NCBI GenBank assembly: GCA_002224055.1
Contig: AZLU01000289.1
Coordinates: 1-46,122 of the forward strand
Source: Pezizomycotina sp. ARF18
Lineage: Eukaryota; Ascomycota
Direction: 5' to 3'
DNA: 46,122 bases
Part shown: in pieces, positions 1 to 12,750 of the stretch
Layout of the letters: the number at the start of each line of letters is the position of its first letter
Numbering within the stretch: position 1 is the first letter of the stretch
Translations under genes and position numbers: made by a program
Notes under the pieces: model-generated
The model's input: only the letters and a program-made list of their open reading frames with translations
Told to the model about the DNA's origin: nothing
Databases searched by the model: none

Positions 1-1838
1 TTTCCACTCCTTTTTGCTTATACTTTATTATATAAATTGAATATATGTATTTTTTGATAATAGATGCAGGAATCTGAAAATACTAAGAGTTTACTTAGCA
101 ATCCGAATGCGGAAACGTCTCCGTCTTCACTCTAAACTTAAAATTAATGGATGATAGAAAGGCGTGTAATCGAGCCGTTTATTGGCGGTTGGCAGAAATA
201 TTTTCCCACTTTACCTGTCTGGCGTACTATATCAATCCTGTTGACCAATCGAAAGCAGCTGGTGAAACCTACCGGAGCGATCCTACCGCCAAATTCTTGA
301 CAGGCAAGCTTCCATCGTTTTTTTTTACAATACAAGCAAAATATCTCCGTTAGAAACACTCGTCAGCGAAAAGTAGGACTATTGTCAAATCTCTTAAATC
401 TAATGGAGACTCGTCCGTCGCCGACAAGGAGCCAGCTCCTTGGTTCGCAATGTACCCTCCACCTAAATCAGAGGCAATAGTAGTCCCAGGGACGAAGTTC
501 TCTCATGGCTCCAGGATGCTAAAACGGCTGGGCAGCTCCTGTTAGTTGATCTACGCAGGCCGATTATGAGGTTTGTGTTCCCGCTTTCACATCGAAGCTT
601 TTAAACACTCAAGACCCTATTTGAACAACTGGAAGAACGGCATCCGGTTGCATCCCATCCGATTGGGAAAAAAATATATGGTTACAAAGATTTCCACTAA
701 CGCCAAAGCTACAGGGGTTTACATTCGAGGATCGTGAACATGCCAGCGCAGTCTTTCTACGGCTATCCGTCCTACGCTCTTCAAGCTTGCGGCTGCAGCA
801 GGCATCTCAGAAAGTCATCTTTTATTGCTGTAGTGACACTACTTTTCTTCTTTGTCGTCTTTCTTCAATTTATTTTTCCTTTCTCTCTCACCCTCTATTT
901 CTTTCTTTCTTCTTTCTCTTTTTTTTTTTTTTTTTTTTTTCCCAGAATAGTAACTTATTGGATTCAAATAAAGCCTCATCTCGTGGACGGGGTCCACGCG
1001 CCGCAGGATGGTTCCAAGACTACATGATGGAAACAGGTAAAGGGACGGCGATTACTAGCTGCGTCCTTGAAGGGGAGTAAAAGGTTGGGCTCACGCGGGG
1101 ATGAATACATCGCATTCAATGGATGAGTACGATCCGAAAGCCTGGGAGGTAGTGAGCTAGATTGGGAAAAAAAAATTTAAATAAAAAAGGGAAAGAAAGA
1201 GAAACAAATTCCTAGCCAGGAGCAGCATATACGGAAGATACCTTTAAAATAGACGGCAGAGCTTTTACTACATGTATTCAATAGAGGGGTATCCAATACT
1301 GCGGTTTGAAGAGCGCATTCCTCAATTTAGATCGAAATTTTCCGGTAGCCATACCACTTGTTTTGGCCGGCGCTCATCCTCAAGGTGGGATTCCCTAACC
1401 CCCTGGTTGAGACGCTTTCCATTCCAATCGAATAATATAATAGCTAGCTATATTCTTTATGAAGTTCATATGTAAGTAATAAACCAAGGTTAAGGGAACT
1501 ACCTCACTTTGCAGACAATCACATTACATGAAATCTTTTCATTTCGTTATTGAGAGCTTACCTGCTCGACAGGTTGAGTTAAATTCTTTTTTGAACGCCT
1601 CGGCTGCCCAAATTCTAAATAAAATGGCAGTGAACTGTTACCTGATCCATTTTCCACTACAGTAGCGGTGGTGGGTCCATTTTCTTTGAGAGGGATATCA
1701 ATGGAGTCAAATTGAGTATATGAAAAATAACGAGCTCTATGGCCAAGAAAGAAAGGAATCGGATAGAAAAAGTTTTTCTCAGTGATTGAATTTTCTGCAT
1801 CTCCTCGTATAAACCACACCTGCATCAAAGTTCTTCTC
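1..1838. other. Gene-empty stretch left of ACR3
   Basis: I recognise no gene here. The longest open frame is a 93-codon minus-strand frame at 1547-1828, just downstream of the ACR3 stop, with no family resemblance. A pyrimidine-rich tract with a long T run lies at about 895-940. The frames that cross it are rich in Phe and Leu only because of that tract. Confidence 0.5.
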
Positions 1839-3380
1839 CTAGTCGTTCCACTTCATACGAAGTCCCAAGTACTTCATAGCGTATACCAACCCTAGCAGCA
1901 CCGGCACTTCGATCAGAGGTCCGACCGTAGACGCGAGGGCTTGGTCGCTGTTGGCACCGAAGGTGCCACAGCAACCGCTATCGCGAGCTCAAAGTTGTTG
2001 CTTGCGGCCGTGAAGCTCTGCGTCACGGACAGCATGTAGCCGAAACCCAGCTTATACGTAACGTAGACGGAGAGGGAGAAAACGAGGACGAAATAAACAA
2101 CCAAGGGCGCCGCGACGCGGAAGACAGACACGATCTGGTGTACTACGCGGTGGCCTTGGAAGCGAAGAGGACGACGATAGTAAAAAAGCAAGCCGATAAG
2201 CGACAAGGGGCTCACCAAGGGAATGAATTTACGTTCGTACCACGTGGGGCCGAGCAACCCGCGGAGGGCAAACCTGCTGATGATGGCGGCCCCGAGTGGT
2301 ATGCCGAGGAAGACGGCGACGCTGGTGGCGACGGTGCTGTACTCGACGTCCCTGGCAGCGCGATCGCCGCCGATGACCTCGATGAACAGGAGAGAGAAGG
2401 GGGCGAAGAGGAGCATCTGCAGCATGGAGTTGATGGCCACGAGGATGGCGCAATACTCGCCATCGCCACCCGCGAGCGCATTCCAGATGAGGACCTACGA
2501 CGTATTATAAGCTCTGTGTAAAATATGGTGAAGGCGACAACAACGGGATGATAATCATAGCCATTACTCACCATAGCTATGCACCTCGCCAGGCCAACCA
2601 AGATCAACCCTTCTCGAAGACCGGGCTTATCCGGAAGGAAAGCCCAAGCGAGCCCGAGCTACAGATAGAATATTGTAAAAAGGGCAAGTGTTAACCATGG
2701 TGAACCACAGAATGAATTGAAATGAGAACAGCTATATGATATCAGTTCTTGCTGCCAAAAATAGAAAAAAAAAAACAAAAACAAAAAACAAAAAACATAG
2801 ATCAAAAACCAGACAAACTGGGAAAAAGGTACCATGAGGAAAGGCGCGACGATCCAGTTGACAATAAGACTGAATATGATCTGCGTCCAAATCTGGCGCG
2901 CACGAAAGATCTCGTGGAGGTCTCGAACCTGATCTTGCATAAGATGGGATACATCATGACGAGCAAGCCGACGGCTGTTGGTTGAATGGAGAACATAACC
3001 CATCAATTATTCTGTTCAGAAAAGGAGGGGAAAAAAAAAATTCAAGCTTAGAGGTACATTAGGGAAACACCCGACACTTGGTGGGGCGTTTAAACATATA
3101 TATATACATATATATATATATTATAGTCTGTTTACCTACCTATGGGGATAGAGACACCAACGAATTCGCCCTTTTGTATGGCGGTACCGGTGCTGGGGAC
3201 GAATTCCCGAGCAGGATACGAGCAGCATGGCCAAGAATATCCAGAGAGCCAAGAGGCGGTCTAGGAGACCGAGGCCCTTGAAAGCTGAGGTTTCTTGTTT
3301 TCCGTCTCGCTATTGCTAGCGCTCTGCTGCTGCTTCTCTGAGTCCTGCGGAGCGGCAGGAATAGGTTTGATATCAGACAT
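1839..3380 (-). CDS. ACR3: ACR3-family arsenite efflux permease, four exons, frame-disrupted
   Basis: Plasma-membrane or vacuolar permease of the BART/ACR3 family that exports arsenite. The start ATG (3378-3380) opens a hydrophilic N-terminus, followed by the first membrane segment (motif LLDRLLALWIFLAM). Exon 2 has VGLLVMMYPILCKIRFET. Exon 3 ends in LILVGLARCIAM, containing the conserved transport cysteine region. Exon 4 starts VLIWNALAGGDGEYCAI and runs through VTQSFTAASNNFELAIAVA to the family C-terminus (DQALASTVGPLIEVPVLLGL, then YAMKYLGLRMKWND). Inferred introns are 2975-3139, 2659-2832 and 2495-2571, all GT..AG. Single-base indels break the frame near 3285, 3235, 3205, 2920, 2170-2190 and 1965, yet every family motif survives in some frame and total coding length (about 375 codons) is near normal. 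Family assignment is secure. Whether the gene is intact depends on whether these indels are sequencing errors. Confidence 0.9.
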
Positions 3381-6300
3381 TCTGTAGAGTGCGGCGAGCT
3401 AAGGCAAGTGAAAAATCGAAACGAAAAGAACTCGAGCTTGTATTCCTTAACAGTTAGAGAGGCAAAAATTATTTCCCTTAGGGGTAGGTTGGAAATAGGT
3501 GGGATAATAGGAAGTGACACAACTTAGAGGCGCGGCAGGAAAGAATTGGGCGAACGTCGAACAAGCAGAAATGCAATCAATTTATATTTTTTTTTTTTTT
3601 TAAAAAAAAAACGCCAAAAAAACAAATAAATAAATAAATAAAACTTGTTTATTAGGCGAAGAGTGAGAGGGTGATTTCATTTTTTTTTTTTTTTTATTAT
3701 TTACTAGCATTGATTCATTTTATTTTTCGTGCTCCGCTGGCTGTATCTCCTTCGGTTCCCTTTTTTTTCTCCAGTTTTTCTCTTTTTTTCTGTCCAATCG
3801 AATGTACCAATCACAGTTGCGTGGTGACTACCCAGTAAAAAAAAAAAAAATATTATAACAAGGAGCGGATTATTTCGGTGTAACATATATATATATATAT
3901 AAATAGATAATACACCATATAGAATGATAATAATGATAACGATAATGATAATAATAATAATAATCAACCGGATAATATTCCGTTTTGAATGGGCATTCGT
4001 ATCGCCGAAGTCCGGCAATTTCCATTTAAAAGTCGCCCAAAAGAGAGCGGCAGCACAGACGACGCCAAGTCCGCTCAGGCAACCGGTCTGCATAGCTTGT
4101 CCGACGACGGACCTGCCGATTCAGCCTCTACGCAGACACTACAACGGTCCCTTCTTCGGCAAGAATTACTCGCGCAGTGGTGGAATCATTCAGGGTGTGG
4201 ATAGCTAATTAATTTCCATAAATGGCATTATACTCCCTTTTTTTTTAGCACGGCATGTCTTGTTATATATCATGCTAATCCTTTCAAATTCAAATTTCTC
4301 CTTTTGCTCCCCATTTGTATAGGCCTTTATAACCTCTAGGGCTTCAAGCCTCATATATGAATAGTTATACTGCTAACTAACCTGTCGTGTATTATAATAT
4401 GCTGCGCGAGAGTTGGATGGCGATAACAGCATCGACAGAGATGTTTCTGTCCCAGTTTAGAGGTCAAAGAGCTCGTTGATAGCAATATTTTATCATAATT
4501 ATATCCGCTTACGTTGTTGACATGTGCAAAGTAACACCCATTATTACTTAATCTTTGAGTTAGAGTACTGGGCATATGAAAGATAGTTTATTACAGTGTA
4601 TTCTAGGTGTTGAAATTTATGGTTACATGGGGATATAAAATAAGCGTGCAAAAAACAATGGCGCAAACAGTTAGACGAAGATTATAAAAGAAGAGGAAAT
4701 AATCCGAAGACCCGCCACTGCTCAATCACATTCCCGCCCCAACTTGTTTATCCTTCTCATGCAATTCCGTATTTGAAGCCCATATTACCTATTGCTGACC
4801 TGAGTTGCAGGCGTCAATCCAGGTACAGTGCTATTAACTGTAACCTTGACTTCCAGCGATATTTAAGCTTGATATAACGCCGTGGGCGCCTTCCTACCGA
4901 AAACTATGAATGACCCTATCAGATATACTAATATCAGAAATACTGCACATTTCTTTGGAAGACTTTTGGTTTGCCCACTCACAAGCCACTCGTTCAGGTC
5001 ATCAACGAGCGGGACCTGCATTGTTACTAACGCCTGTCCCGGCTTTTCAATATGAGTTAAACAGCCCGTGAGCGGTTTCTCTACAGCGGGTACATTGAGC
5101 GTTTTGCCGGGCTTGCTGCAACAGGGCGCCCAGCGCCGTTCGAGGGCTCTTATAGACTGCTGCGATACCAGTTTCAGAGACGAATTAATCTACAAAACGT
5201 TGACGTTTATGTGAAGAAGGTCGAACCAATAGAATTCAGCGGGTTACTTAACCCTTTTACGCGACAGAGAAAGATAGGACTACATGGCGTACATCAGAAC
5301 CAAATTGTCAGCGCTCGAGCTGACCGAAGGATGTATCGAAGGATGCCGCGGGCAACATACGAAACAAGTAAGGTTAGTCACCACGGGCTTTTAATTAGCC
5401 ACTGTTCTTCGTGTGAAATGACTTATATTACCCCTATAGAAAATTGTGATAGGCGGTAACTGATTCAAGTTGCTAATAGTTCTGTTAAGAGTATCAAGGG
5501 TATTGCTTTTACGCTCCAATATATATATGAGAATACAAGGCAATCTTAACAGCCAAAAATAACATGTTTTGTAGAGAATCCAATAGCCCGCCTACGCTTA
5601 GCTTCCACGTTAGCCTAAGAACGACAGCGCAGACTTACTCTGACACGTTTTATGCAGCTCCTAACAGGGGTCTTACAGTACAAGCAAATGACGATCTTGA
5701 GATATCCGCCACGTTCGGCCGGCGACGCCTGCGCTGTCTCGTCTTACATGTACGTACGGCTTCAAAAGTCATATCGAAGCTTTTCACGCACTTTTGCGAA
5801 CAAATGGCGGATCTCAGGCTCAAACTTCCAAAGCTAGTCGAAATATAATAACGCCTTGCTCTGAATTTTTGTGCGGTCTCCTGAGGTGTGGTTAACGGAG
5901 TCTTCGCCAAATGAAGTAATGAATCTAGCCTGGAGCCAGCCTAATATTAACCCTAAATTGCGTTTCAATGCCTGTGCAGCCTCAATAAATTTCTCCACTA
6001 AGGGAGTGGACGATCTAGGGTTAAACTTCCGTGTTAGCCTCGAAAGAACACTGCACTACCTGTACTTGCGCAGCCTCCCGGGCAAGGAATTCCAAAAAAA
6101 CGGGGTAACAATTCGAGGTCCTCCATACCACCCGTGTAACGACACTGTCCTGCGCTTGCGTATTTGTACGCATCCAACGGCACCCTGGAAGGAGGTAGCT
6201 GTAGAGGTTGAAAGCTTCCCATGTAGGTCTAGCAACCGGCCACGCAGCATTGCATTGCGCTTACAGGATTGTGTAGCCTCCAACGGGGTCTCCAACGGAT

Positions 6301-7983
6301 ATAAATGAGTCGTGCGTAGATCAAACTTCTCTCAGCCCCAAGGATAACACTACCAGCGCCTAAACGAGCCACTCGATTTGCCATACTAACGCTATAAATC
6401 TAAGCACGGATATAATGGCTCGCGGAAGTCAGACACCTAAAGTCTCTCAACATAACTCCTAAAAGTTTTAGATCTTTTCTCCGCCATAATAACTAGGTTT
6501 TAGACCGATATTGACTAATCGTGGGGCTTCTAGTAGGATTTAAAACCAAAATAAATCCTAGAGTAGTTGATCGTAGTAGGTACCTCCTTGCGTTTAAAAA
6601 CTAAAGCTAAAATTTATAAGAGAAAAAATCCGCCTTATAAAAGGTAACGGGGATATAAGATTGACGAGAGTTACCCTAGACTTAATAACAAATTTACAAA
6701 ATATACCTTACAGTAACTTATAAAATGATGTATTGTTATACGGATAAATTATCGAGGACTCCGCCAAAAGCCTTGACCAAGTTAAGCTCTCTGGTTTTCG
6801 ATATGTAAAAACTTTTATCCTCTTCCCAAGTCAAGTTGATATTAACACATCGTATCTAGTTTCCAGGCGTTTGATCTAAAGATTATTTTTTGAGACTAGT
6901 ATATTCCACGTACGCTTTTTCTTGCATCTCGTCACATAAATGAAATACCAGTTACACGATCACGATGTCCACGCCCCATTACACTACTACGATGTCGAGC
7001 GGCCATCATTATGGCTCCCAAGTCGCCTCAATTTTTTTACTGCGCAACAAGGCCACCATCTAGGGAACTTCCAACAGCAAAACTGAGCCGCAAATTCGAC
7101 AGCGGCGCCCCACGATCAATGGATGTAACGAAGCCGCCATCCCTAAAGAATGGCTCCACGGTGTTGCGAGCAACTTATCATCCAGAGCCTTATCTTAGTA
7201 CTAAATTTTATTCCAAATAGTCCAACAAAAAAAAATGGAAAGTTATAATACATATGCATTCTCTTTTTCCCAAATCTTGCTCTTTCCGTTTCTTCAAAAT
7301 CAAACGTGGAACTTATGAACCATCGCACAATAAATTAAATACACGGCGAAACAAAATAGTACAGCCTCTTAGTTAGCTGCAAATGTGCGATTTATTTGGG
7401 AGCGTCAATACTTTTTTTTTTTTTTTTTTTTATCAAAAAAAACACGACGCTTTTTGTAGAAAACACTTATACTTTAGTTCTTCTAAAAGGATTCCCTTGT
7501 TCTGGCATCGCAAACGCTTTCTCTATAAGTAAAGAATGATCCGGGGAGCAAGCGCCATCTTTCGGAGGTGTCCCGCAAACTCCCGCTCACATACTATCAA
7601 GTATCACGAAAAACTTCACTTTACATTGTTATAAGCGGGATGTCCGCCCTTTTCAAAGCTCGAGTCCACTTAAATATCTCTACTACAAAAAATTCCAAAG
7701 CAAAAAATGATAAACGATATTGAAAAAAAAAAAATAAAGGTATATTTGATCTATCTTTTGTTTTCTCTAGTTAAAAAAAAGCCCTTTCTGCACTAAAAGC
7801 TATAGTATATGCAAACTTTCTCAAAACTTCAATCTAGATCGCCCTTTAAACATAAAATCAACCGCTTAAAAAAAAAAAAGACGCTCAAATTAAAAAAAAA
7901 CGCCCATCACTTCCCGCCACCCTTCCTCACCCCCACCAGCGGCCAACCCCCCAATCCCCCTCCTCTTAACAGCACCATATCCC
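3381..7983. other. Gene-poor spacer between ACR3 and the phospholipase
   Basis: I recognise no gene. The stretch holds many homopolymer runs (for example 3587-3610, 3680-3695, 7411-7430) and AT dinucleotide tracts (3097-3120 just inside ACR3, 3884-3901). Frames of 60-145 codons at 5.2-6.3 kb have no recognisable domain and no clear splice structure. From about 6400 to 6760 the sequence is AT-rich with many TA steps, as in decayed repeats, and includes the palindrome at 6534-6560. Confidence 0.5.
6534..6560. repeat. Small perfect palindrome in AT-rich DNA
   Basis: TAGGATTTA at 6534-6542 is the exact reverse complement of TAAATCCTA at 6552-6560, separated by 9 bases. It lies in an AT-rich block that resembles an eroded repeat. 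No function is implied. Confidence 0.5.
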
Positions 7984-10900
7984 TCAAAACCCCCCTCCGT
8001 CCAGGAACCCGTCCGCACTCAATAACCAAAACCTAACGAAATCCTTACTCTCCCAGTAACTACTATGCGCCCCAACATATTCAAATAAGCACTCTCAAAC
8101 GTTCCGCCGCTCCTCAAATACCAATCGATCTGTCCGTTATCGTTTAACAAAAACATACGTTTTCCGCAATTTCTTCGCGGGTGAAATCGTGAGTTTCGAG
8201 TTCCATGTTTGATGGGAGGCGCTCGAAGGCTTCGCGTCGGGTGGGGGCGCGGTTGGGTCGTGAGGCGTCGTGTTGCTGTTGCTGTTTGAGCGCGAGGAGG
8301 AAGGGAATGCAAGGGATGGGCGGCGCAGGGTTGATGTTGGTGATGTAAATAGGGAGGAGATGGATGAGAAGATTGTTATCGCGGTGGAAGGGACGAGGGC
8401 GGGGCGGAGGGATGCGGCGTATTCGGTGTCTATTGTGGGATTTAGGCGGTACGCGATTGCTAAACAAAAAGAAAGAGAAGAATTTTCGTTAGCTTTGAAC
8501 GTTTCATTTTTTTTTTTTTTTCCCTCGTATAGCGGGGAGGAGGAATAGAAAGATATAGAGCAGAAGGGGGATACAGTGTGAGGTAACTTACGATCGCTGT
8601 AGTGGATAACATTATAAACATTATCCACCGCCAAACACCCGAAAACACCCCTTTCCGCCGAAACCTCACCAGTATCCTCCCTCTTCCTCCCCTTCCTCGG
8701 TAACAACCCCTTCCTATTCAACAACAAAAAGAAACCCGCAGGACTACCGACGCAAAACAAATTCGTCGTATCGAAGTCCAATATCCTATTCTCCGACCCA
8801 GCATCGCTCAACGACGCGAATACTACTGCTCCTCCTCCGATCAATTAGCGTCGGTTGCGCGCTAAGTATATCCAGCGCGATCGCACTCCCCAATGAGTGC
8901 GCGATGAGGTGTACACGTCCTTCCTCCCTAAAACCCGGATTATTCTCGCACCACAATCCGTACACCCTATTGGCCTCCTTCACGACGGCGCTGACCATCT
9001 TCTGCTTGTGGTGGGAGAGGTAGTACGGTATATCGACCATGACGTCGCCGATGAGGTTGCGCACGGCGGGGATGGTGCGCGGCGTTATATCTGCTAATGA
9101 AAACAGACCCTCGCTGGCGTCGTGGTCGGAGTCCTCGTCTGTGTTGTCGACGGCTTCGAGTTTAATTTTGGCGCGCCAGTTGATGGGAGGATCATGATAC
9201 CGACGCCTTCGTTGCGGAGGATGGGTTTTACGTTTGGGTCGCGGAGGTCGAGGTTTACGTGGCGGCGGAAGGAGTTTGTGGCGTGGGTGAAGTTGAAGGA
9301 GTCCATGCGCTCGGAGAGCTTTTGTCCGATACTGCAAAAAATTGAAACCCAAATCAGTACACCTATCACAATTCATGAAAGATAATGTTATGAGCTGAGA
9401 GATGTTCATACCCGTGAATAACCAACACAAATCCGTAATCTTCTGCCTCTCCTCCCTCCTCCTTCATCCAAGCGCACGGCGCCTTCTTTGATCTTGCCTT
9501 TACTGCTCCCGTACAGCCCATCTTCTCGCCGTATATCTCCCTCCATGCCATCTCGTCGAAGCGCGGACGACGCACGTGCCCATGCTCTTGCCCCTCTTTA
9601 TCTGCGCGAGCGGTCTCCTGTTCGATCCGCGAACCCGCGAGTAAACTGTCACGCATGATATACGCCGTCACGCCGTCCGCGAATATAACCCACTCCCCGA
9701 ATTCCCCGCAGTTTGATCACCCAGCAACGCATCGTTAACGCTCCCGTCTACACTCCCCAACTCATCCTCCTGCCCGCTCGACATCATCGTCGACGGTTTC
9801 TTACTATTCGGATCGTCCGACAACGCCGTTCCAGGTCTTGTAGGGCGTAGTTCGGCATGCTCCACCGAATCTTCGCCTCCGCGTCTTCGCCGACGCGCAC
9901 GGCGCTCTCAAGCTCCCAGCTCCACTCCTCCGTCCACGCCTGCACTTCCATGTATCCCTTTTCCAGCGCGTTGGCTTTTTCCGTTTCTACCGGGAGCATC
10001 GTATCTCTGTAAAACCAGGTTCCCCTAACTACCCGGCGTTGTCTAAGCCTACAAGCGGGACCAATATATCGGCTCCAGCGTTAGATCGGGAGTTTAACCT
10101 GGTGCAACCGCTGCGCGCGACGGGTATCGACCGCGATAACCGACTCTCTTTACGGTCGGAAGTCGACGGCGACGGCGGTACCTGGACGTTCGGCACAGAT
10201 TGCTTCTTCGTAACCGGCGTAGCGGGCGTTCGCAACCTCTGGCTCGGTGCGGGCGAGCTGCTGCGCTCCTTTGTCGCGGCACGGATGAACGGGTTCGAGG
10301 TCGTCCCCGCCGGGTTACTGTAGCTCGTACCGGGCGAATAGGAAATACCTGCTTGTTGTTGCGGCGTAGCAGGCTGAGAAGGAGTCGCGGAAGATGCCGA
10401 ATTGTGTCTCCGCAGCGTCAACCGCGGGTTCGGAAATTCCGCGGAGGTCGATTCTCTCCCGGCGTAGCTGCGACGGGTATATCCACCCCGACGGCCGTCC
10501 TTCCTCCGCAACCTCCGTAACCGGCTGCGCGTTATCCTTAAGCGGGGACGGCGTCGCGAACTCCACGCTCCGCCGCTTGTCTCTGCTATTATTATACCGT
10601 CTCGGACTAGCGCTGGAAGTGCGGTGGTGCGAGCTGCTCTCGCCGAACCGGTCCGACGCCCGGGGTGTCTGCGGTAAACTCGGCGGCACTTGCTGCTTCG
10701 GCGTCGACGGCTGCGATGTTAACAATTGCTTCTCCGCGAGTAGATCCTGGTACGCCGTTTCGATGGCCTTCGTGTCGAACGCGGAGAAGGGACGAGGAGG
10801 GTACTTCGTCGGCTGGTTCGGCGTTACTGTCGGTAGGGGGATAGGGGGTCGTCGAGGACTTGCGGGGACGTGTAGAAGTACCACGGCGCGCATGGGGGTG

Positions 10901-11216
10901 GGGGAGGCACGCGGTGGTGGGAGGAAGGGGTGTTGGTCGGGGGAGGCGGTGCGATGGGCATGTTGGCGAAGTGAAATGCGCGGCTGCTGTGTTTGCGTCG
11001 GAGCTGCTGCTGGCGTTGCTGCTGGAGGAGGAGGCGGCTGGATCGAGGGAGGGTAGTGGTATTGCGGCCGCGGGCGGTGCTGTGGAGGGTGGAGGTGTTC
11101 GTGCTGGTCCCTCGAGGACGTGGAGGAAGATGATTTCGGGGGTTTGGAGGATGAGGAAGAGGGACCTTCGTCGGGAGGAGACGGAAGGGCTGTGTAAATG
11201 AAACGCGGTTAGCCAT
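7984..11216 (-). CDS. DDHD-domain intracellular phospholipase (PA-PLA1 type), frame-disrupted
   Basis: Predicted cytosolic or membrane-associated phospholipase A1 of the DDHD family (relatives of yeast YOR022C and mammalian DDHD1/2). The N-terminal half is Pro/Ser/Gln-rich low complexity with the family motif WYFYTSPQVLDDPLSP near 10.85 kb, then RGTWFYRD and GYMEVQAWTEEWSWELES near 9.9 kb. The lipase core has VLVIHG spliced to IGQKLSERMDSF, then the nucleophile motif HLIAHSLGSAIALDIL (Ser codon 8894-8896; the usual G of GHSLG is A here). The DDHD part shows NLFCVGSPAGFFLL, VDNVYNVIHYSD spliced to PIAYRLNPTID, then NDNGQIDWYL and GAHSSYWESKDFVRFW. The stop at 7984-7986 is chosen because it closes the conserved C-terminal frame; another frame stops at 8019. 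Introns are at 9332-9411 and 8460-8591. Many single-base frame breaks occur, for example in GGGG near 8085. The N-terminal start is uncertain. Confidence 0.85.
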
Positions 11217-12133
11217 GATGATTAGTTGATGATGAGACGGTAGGCGACGAGGAGAAAGCAGTCAGACTTGCGAGGACCAAGGCATTTGTCGTGATAAGTG
11301 GTGATGTTCGTTGGTTGGAGGTTTGTTGGAAGTTGAAGGTCAGTAGTAAGTTAGGGTTACCTTTTAGAATTATTCAAGCCCTCCAGCCTGGCAGAATTTA
11401 ATTCTCTTTAATAAAATCGATTCTACTTTTATATAAATAAAAATAAAATAAAAAGTTTCTATTTCTTTTGGGCAGGAGTCAGCGTAATCCGTGACCAAAT
11501 AAAAATGAAAAAAAAAAAATAAAAAAACACTTTGGTGAAAACAAAGAAAAAGCGCAGTGACACATGCGCAACCACACCTACTTTTCTCCGTATCACGATA
11601 AAACCCTCCCCCTTTTTATCGGTCTAGAACTGTTTGTACTAGTGGTAAGAATATAAGCGATGTATTCGGCTATAGACTCTATCGTACACGGTGGCCTGAT
11701 GTCCTTTTTCTTATCGTGATGTGGTCGACGGGAGCGAAGGAGGAGGATGAGCGGATAATGATTACGTAGGAGGAAGTAGGGATCTATCCCCTTTATTTTT
11801 TGTTGAGGTGACAGAACAAAGTTGCGTGAAATGCAAATGAATTTGCGGCTCAGATGACGTGGTGTCTTTGTATTATTGTATCAATCCCCAGTCGCCAAGA
11901 AGGTACCGAAGTGGAGATGCCAGCCCTTTGCCAAGCCACTCAACGTGACCAAGCGATTAGGCGAGCATATATCCACGCGTGCGGCGTGTCGCGTGATAGT
12001 GATGCCTAAGCGCGCGTCTCAGCACAGCGTTTAGTCCCACCCTCTTATACTCGCATACAGCTCACTTTCCAACTATCCCCGTTTCAGGTAAGGAAAACAT
12101 TCAAAGGGATTCAAATAATAGCTCCTATTTTTT

Positions 12134-12247
12134 CTCGTAGCCAGACCCCTTCTCTGACATCCCGCAGTGCAGGGGCAGCGCAGCTTCCGAAGCAGCCAGG
12201 CTCCGCCTGCCGCTTGCGCCCGCAAGGCCCCTGGGTCTGACTACGAG
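12134..12247. ncRNA. GC-rich multi-hairpin element, candidate structured RNA or foldback repeat
   Basis: A 15-base arm at 12134-12148 (CTCGTAGCCAGACCC) pairs with 12233-12247 (GGGTCTGACTACGAG) with one non-Watson-Crick position, GC opposite GT. Inside it, CAGGGGC at 12170-12176 pairs with GCCCCTG at 12227-12233. Between these lie three short perfect hairpins in a row: GCTTCCGAAGC (12183-12193), CAGGCTCCGCCTG (12197-12209) and CTTGCGCCCGCAAG (12213-12226). The element is strongly GC-rich in an AT-rich neighbourhood. On the plus strand a run of six T follows at 12262-12267, which would serve as a Pol III terminator. It does not match tRNA, 5S or SRP RNA consensus that I can recall. A foldback transposon remnant is the main alternative. 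Strand is undecided. Confidence 0.45.
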
Positions 12248-12471
12248 CTAAACTCTTATGCTTTTTTGATAGAACACTTATTAATCCAGGGGTACTAGAT
12301 CGCCGTTTCATTACATGTAACAGAATTAGGGTTTAAAATGTGGTTTGTTTTCCTGATCGTATTGCTTTATGCAAAAACAGGTCCATCTCTCACATTTTTT
12401 AACAAAGTGATGATGGGGCTAATTCAAGTTTCTATTATATCTATTTAGTTTTTTTTTTTTTTTTTTTTTCT

Positions 12472-12750
12472 TGTTTTCAGTTTCTCGTATTCTGGCAAGC
12501 GAACCACCGGACGGGATCCGGAGAAGCGATCAGTCACGAGGACATAAGTATGTATACCATGTTCAAGATCCCAGAACACGTGAAACACGATCAAAAGAAG
12601 GAATGGAGGTTCGAGCTGCTGCACAAAAGCAAAGCCGGGAATAACATGCGCATGGCGAAGTTCGCTTCGACGGGGATGACTGTCGATGGTCGACGAGGAG
12701 TCGCAAGGAGAAGGGCACTGGATGGTGTGCGATACGGGCCCGGCCAGTGA
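12472..12750 (+). CDS. Possible last exon of an unknown protein
   Basis: A T-rich tract ending CTTGTTTTCAG (12470-12480) looks like a 3' splice site. The frame that follows stays open for about 90 codons to a stop at 12748-12750, and includes the charged segment FKIPEHVKHDQKKEWRFELL and MRMAKFASTGMTVDGRRG. I do not recognise the family. No upstream exon was found, and the opposite strand is also open over the same bases (12445-12834), so this call is weak. Confidence 0.2.
   Translation, partial: CFQFLVFWQANHRTGSGEAISHEDISMYTMFKIPEHVKHDQKKEWRFELLHKSKAGNNMRMAKFASTGMTVDGRRGVARRRALDGVRYGPGQ

Noticed and set aside
734-1080. Two overlapping 97-codon plus frames with a Phe-rich core
   Set aside because: Both cross the same T tract and have no other support.
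5564-6308. Successive plus frames of 94 and 145 codons with recurring similar words (GTTAGCCT, GCAGCCTC)
   Set aside because: The recurrences are short and imperfect, and the proteins resemble nothing known to me. They could be an eroded repeat, but I could not define units.
10394-11201. Long Gly/Arg/Val-rich plus-strand frames (up to 220 codons)
   Set aside because: They are antisense shadows of the Pro/Ser-rich N-terminus of the minus-strand DDHD phospholipase.
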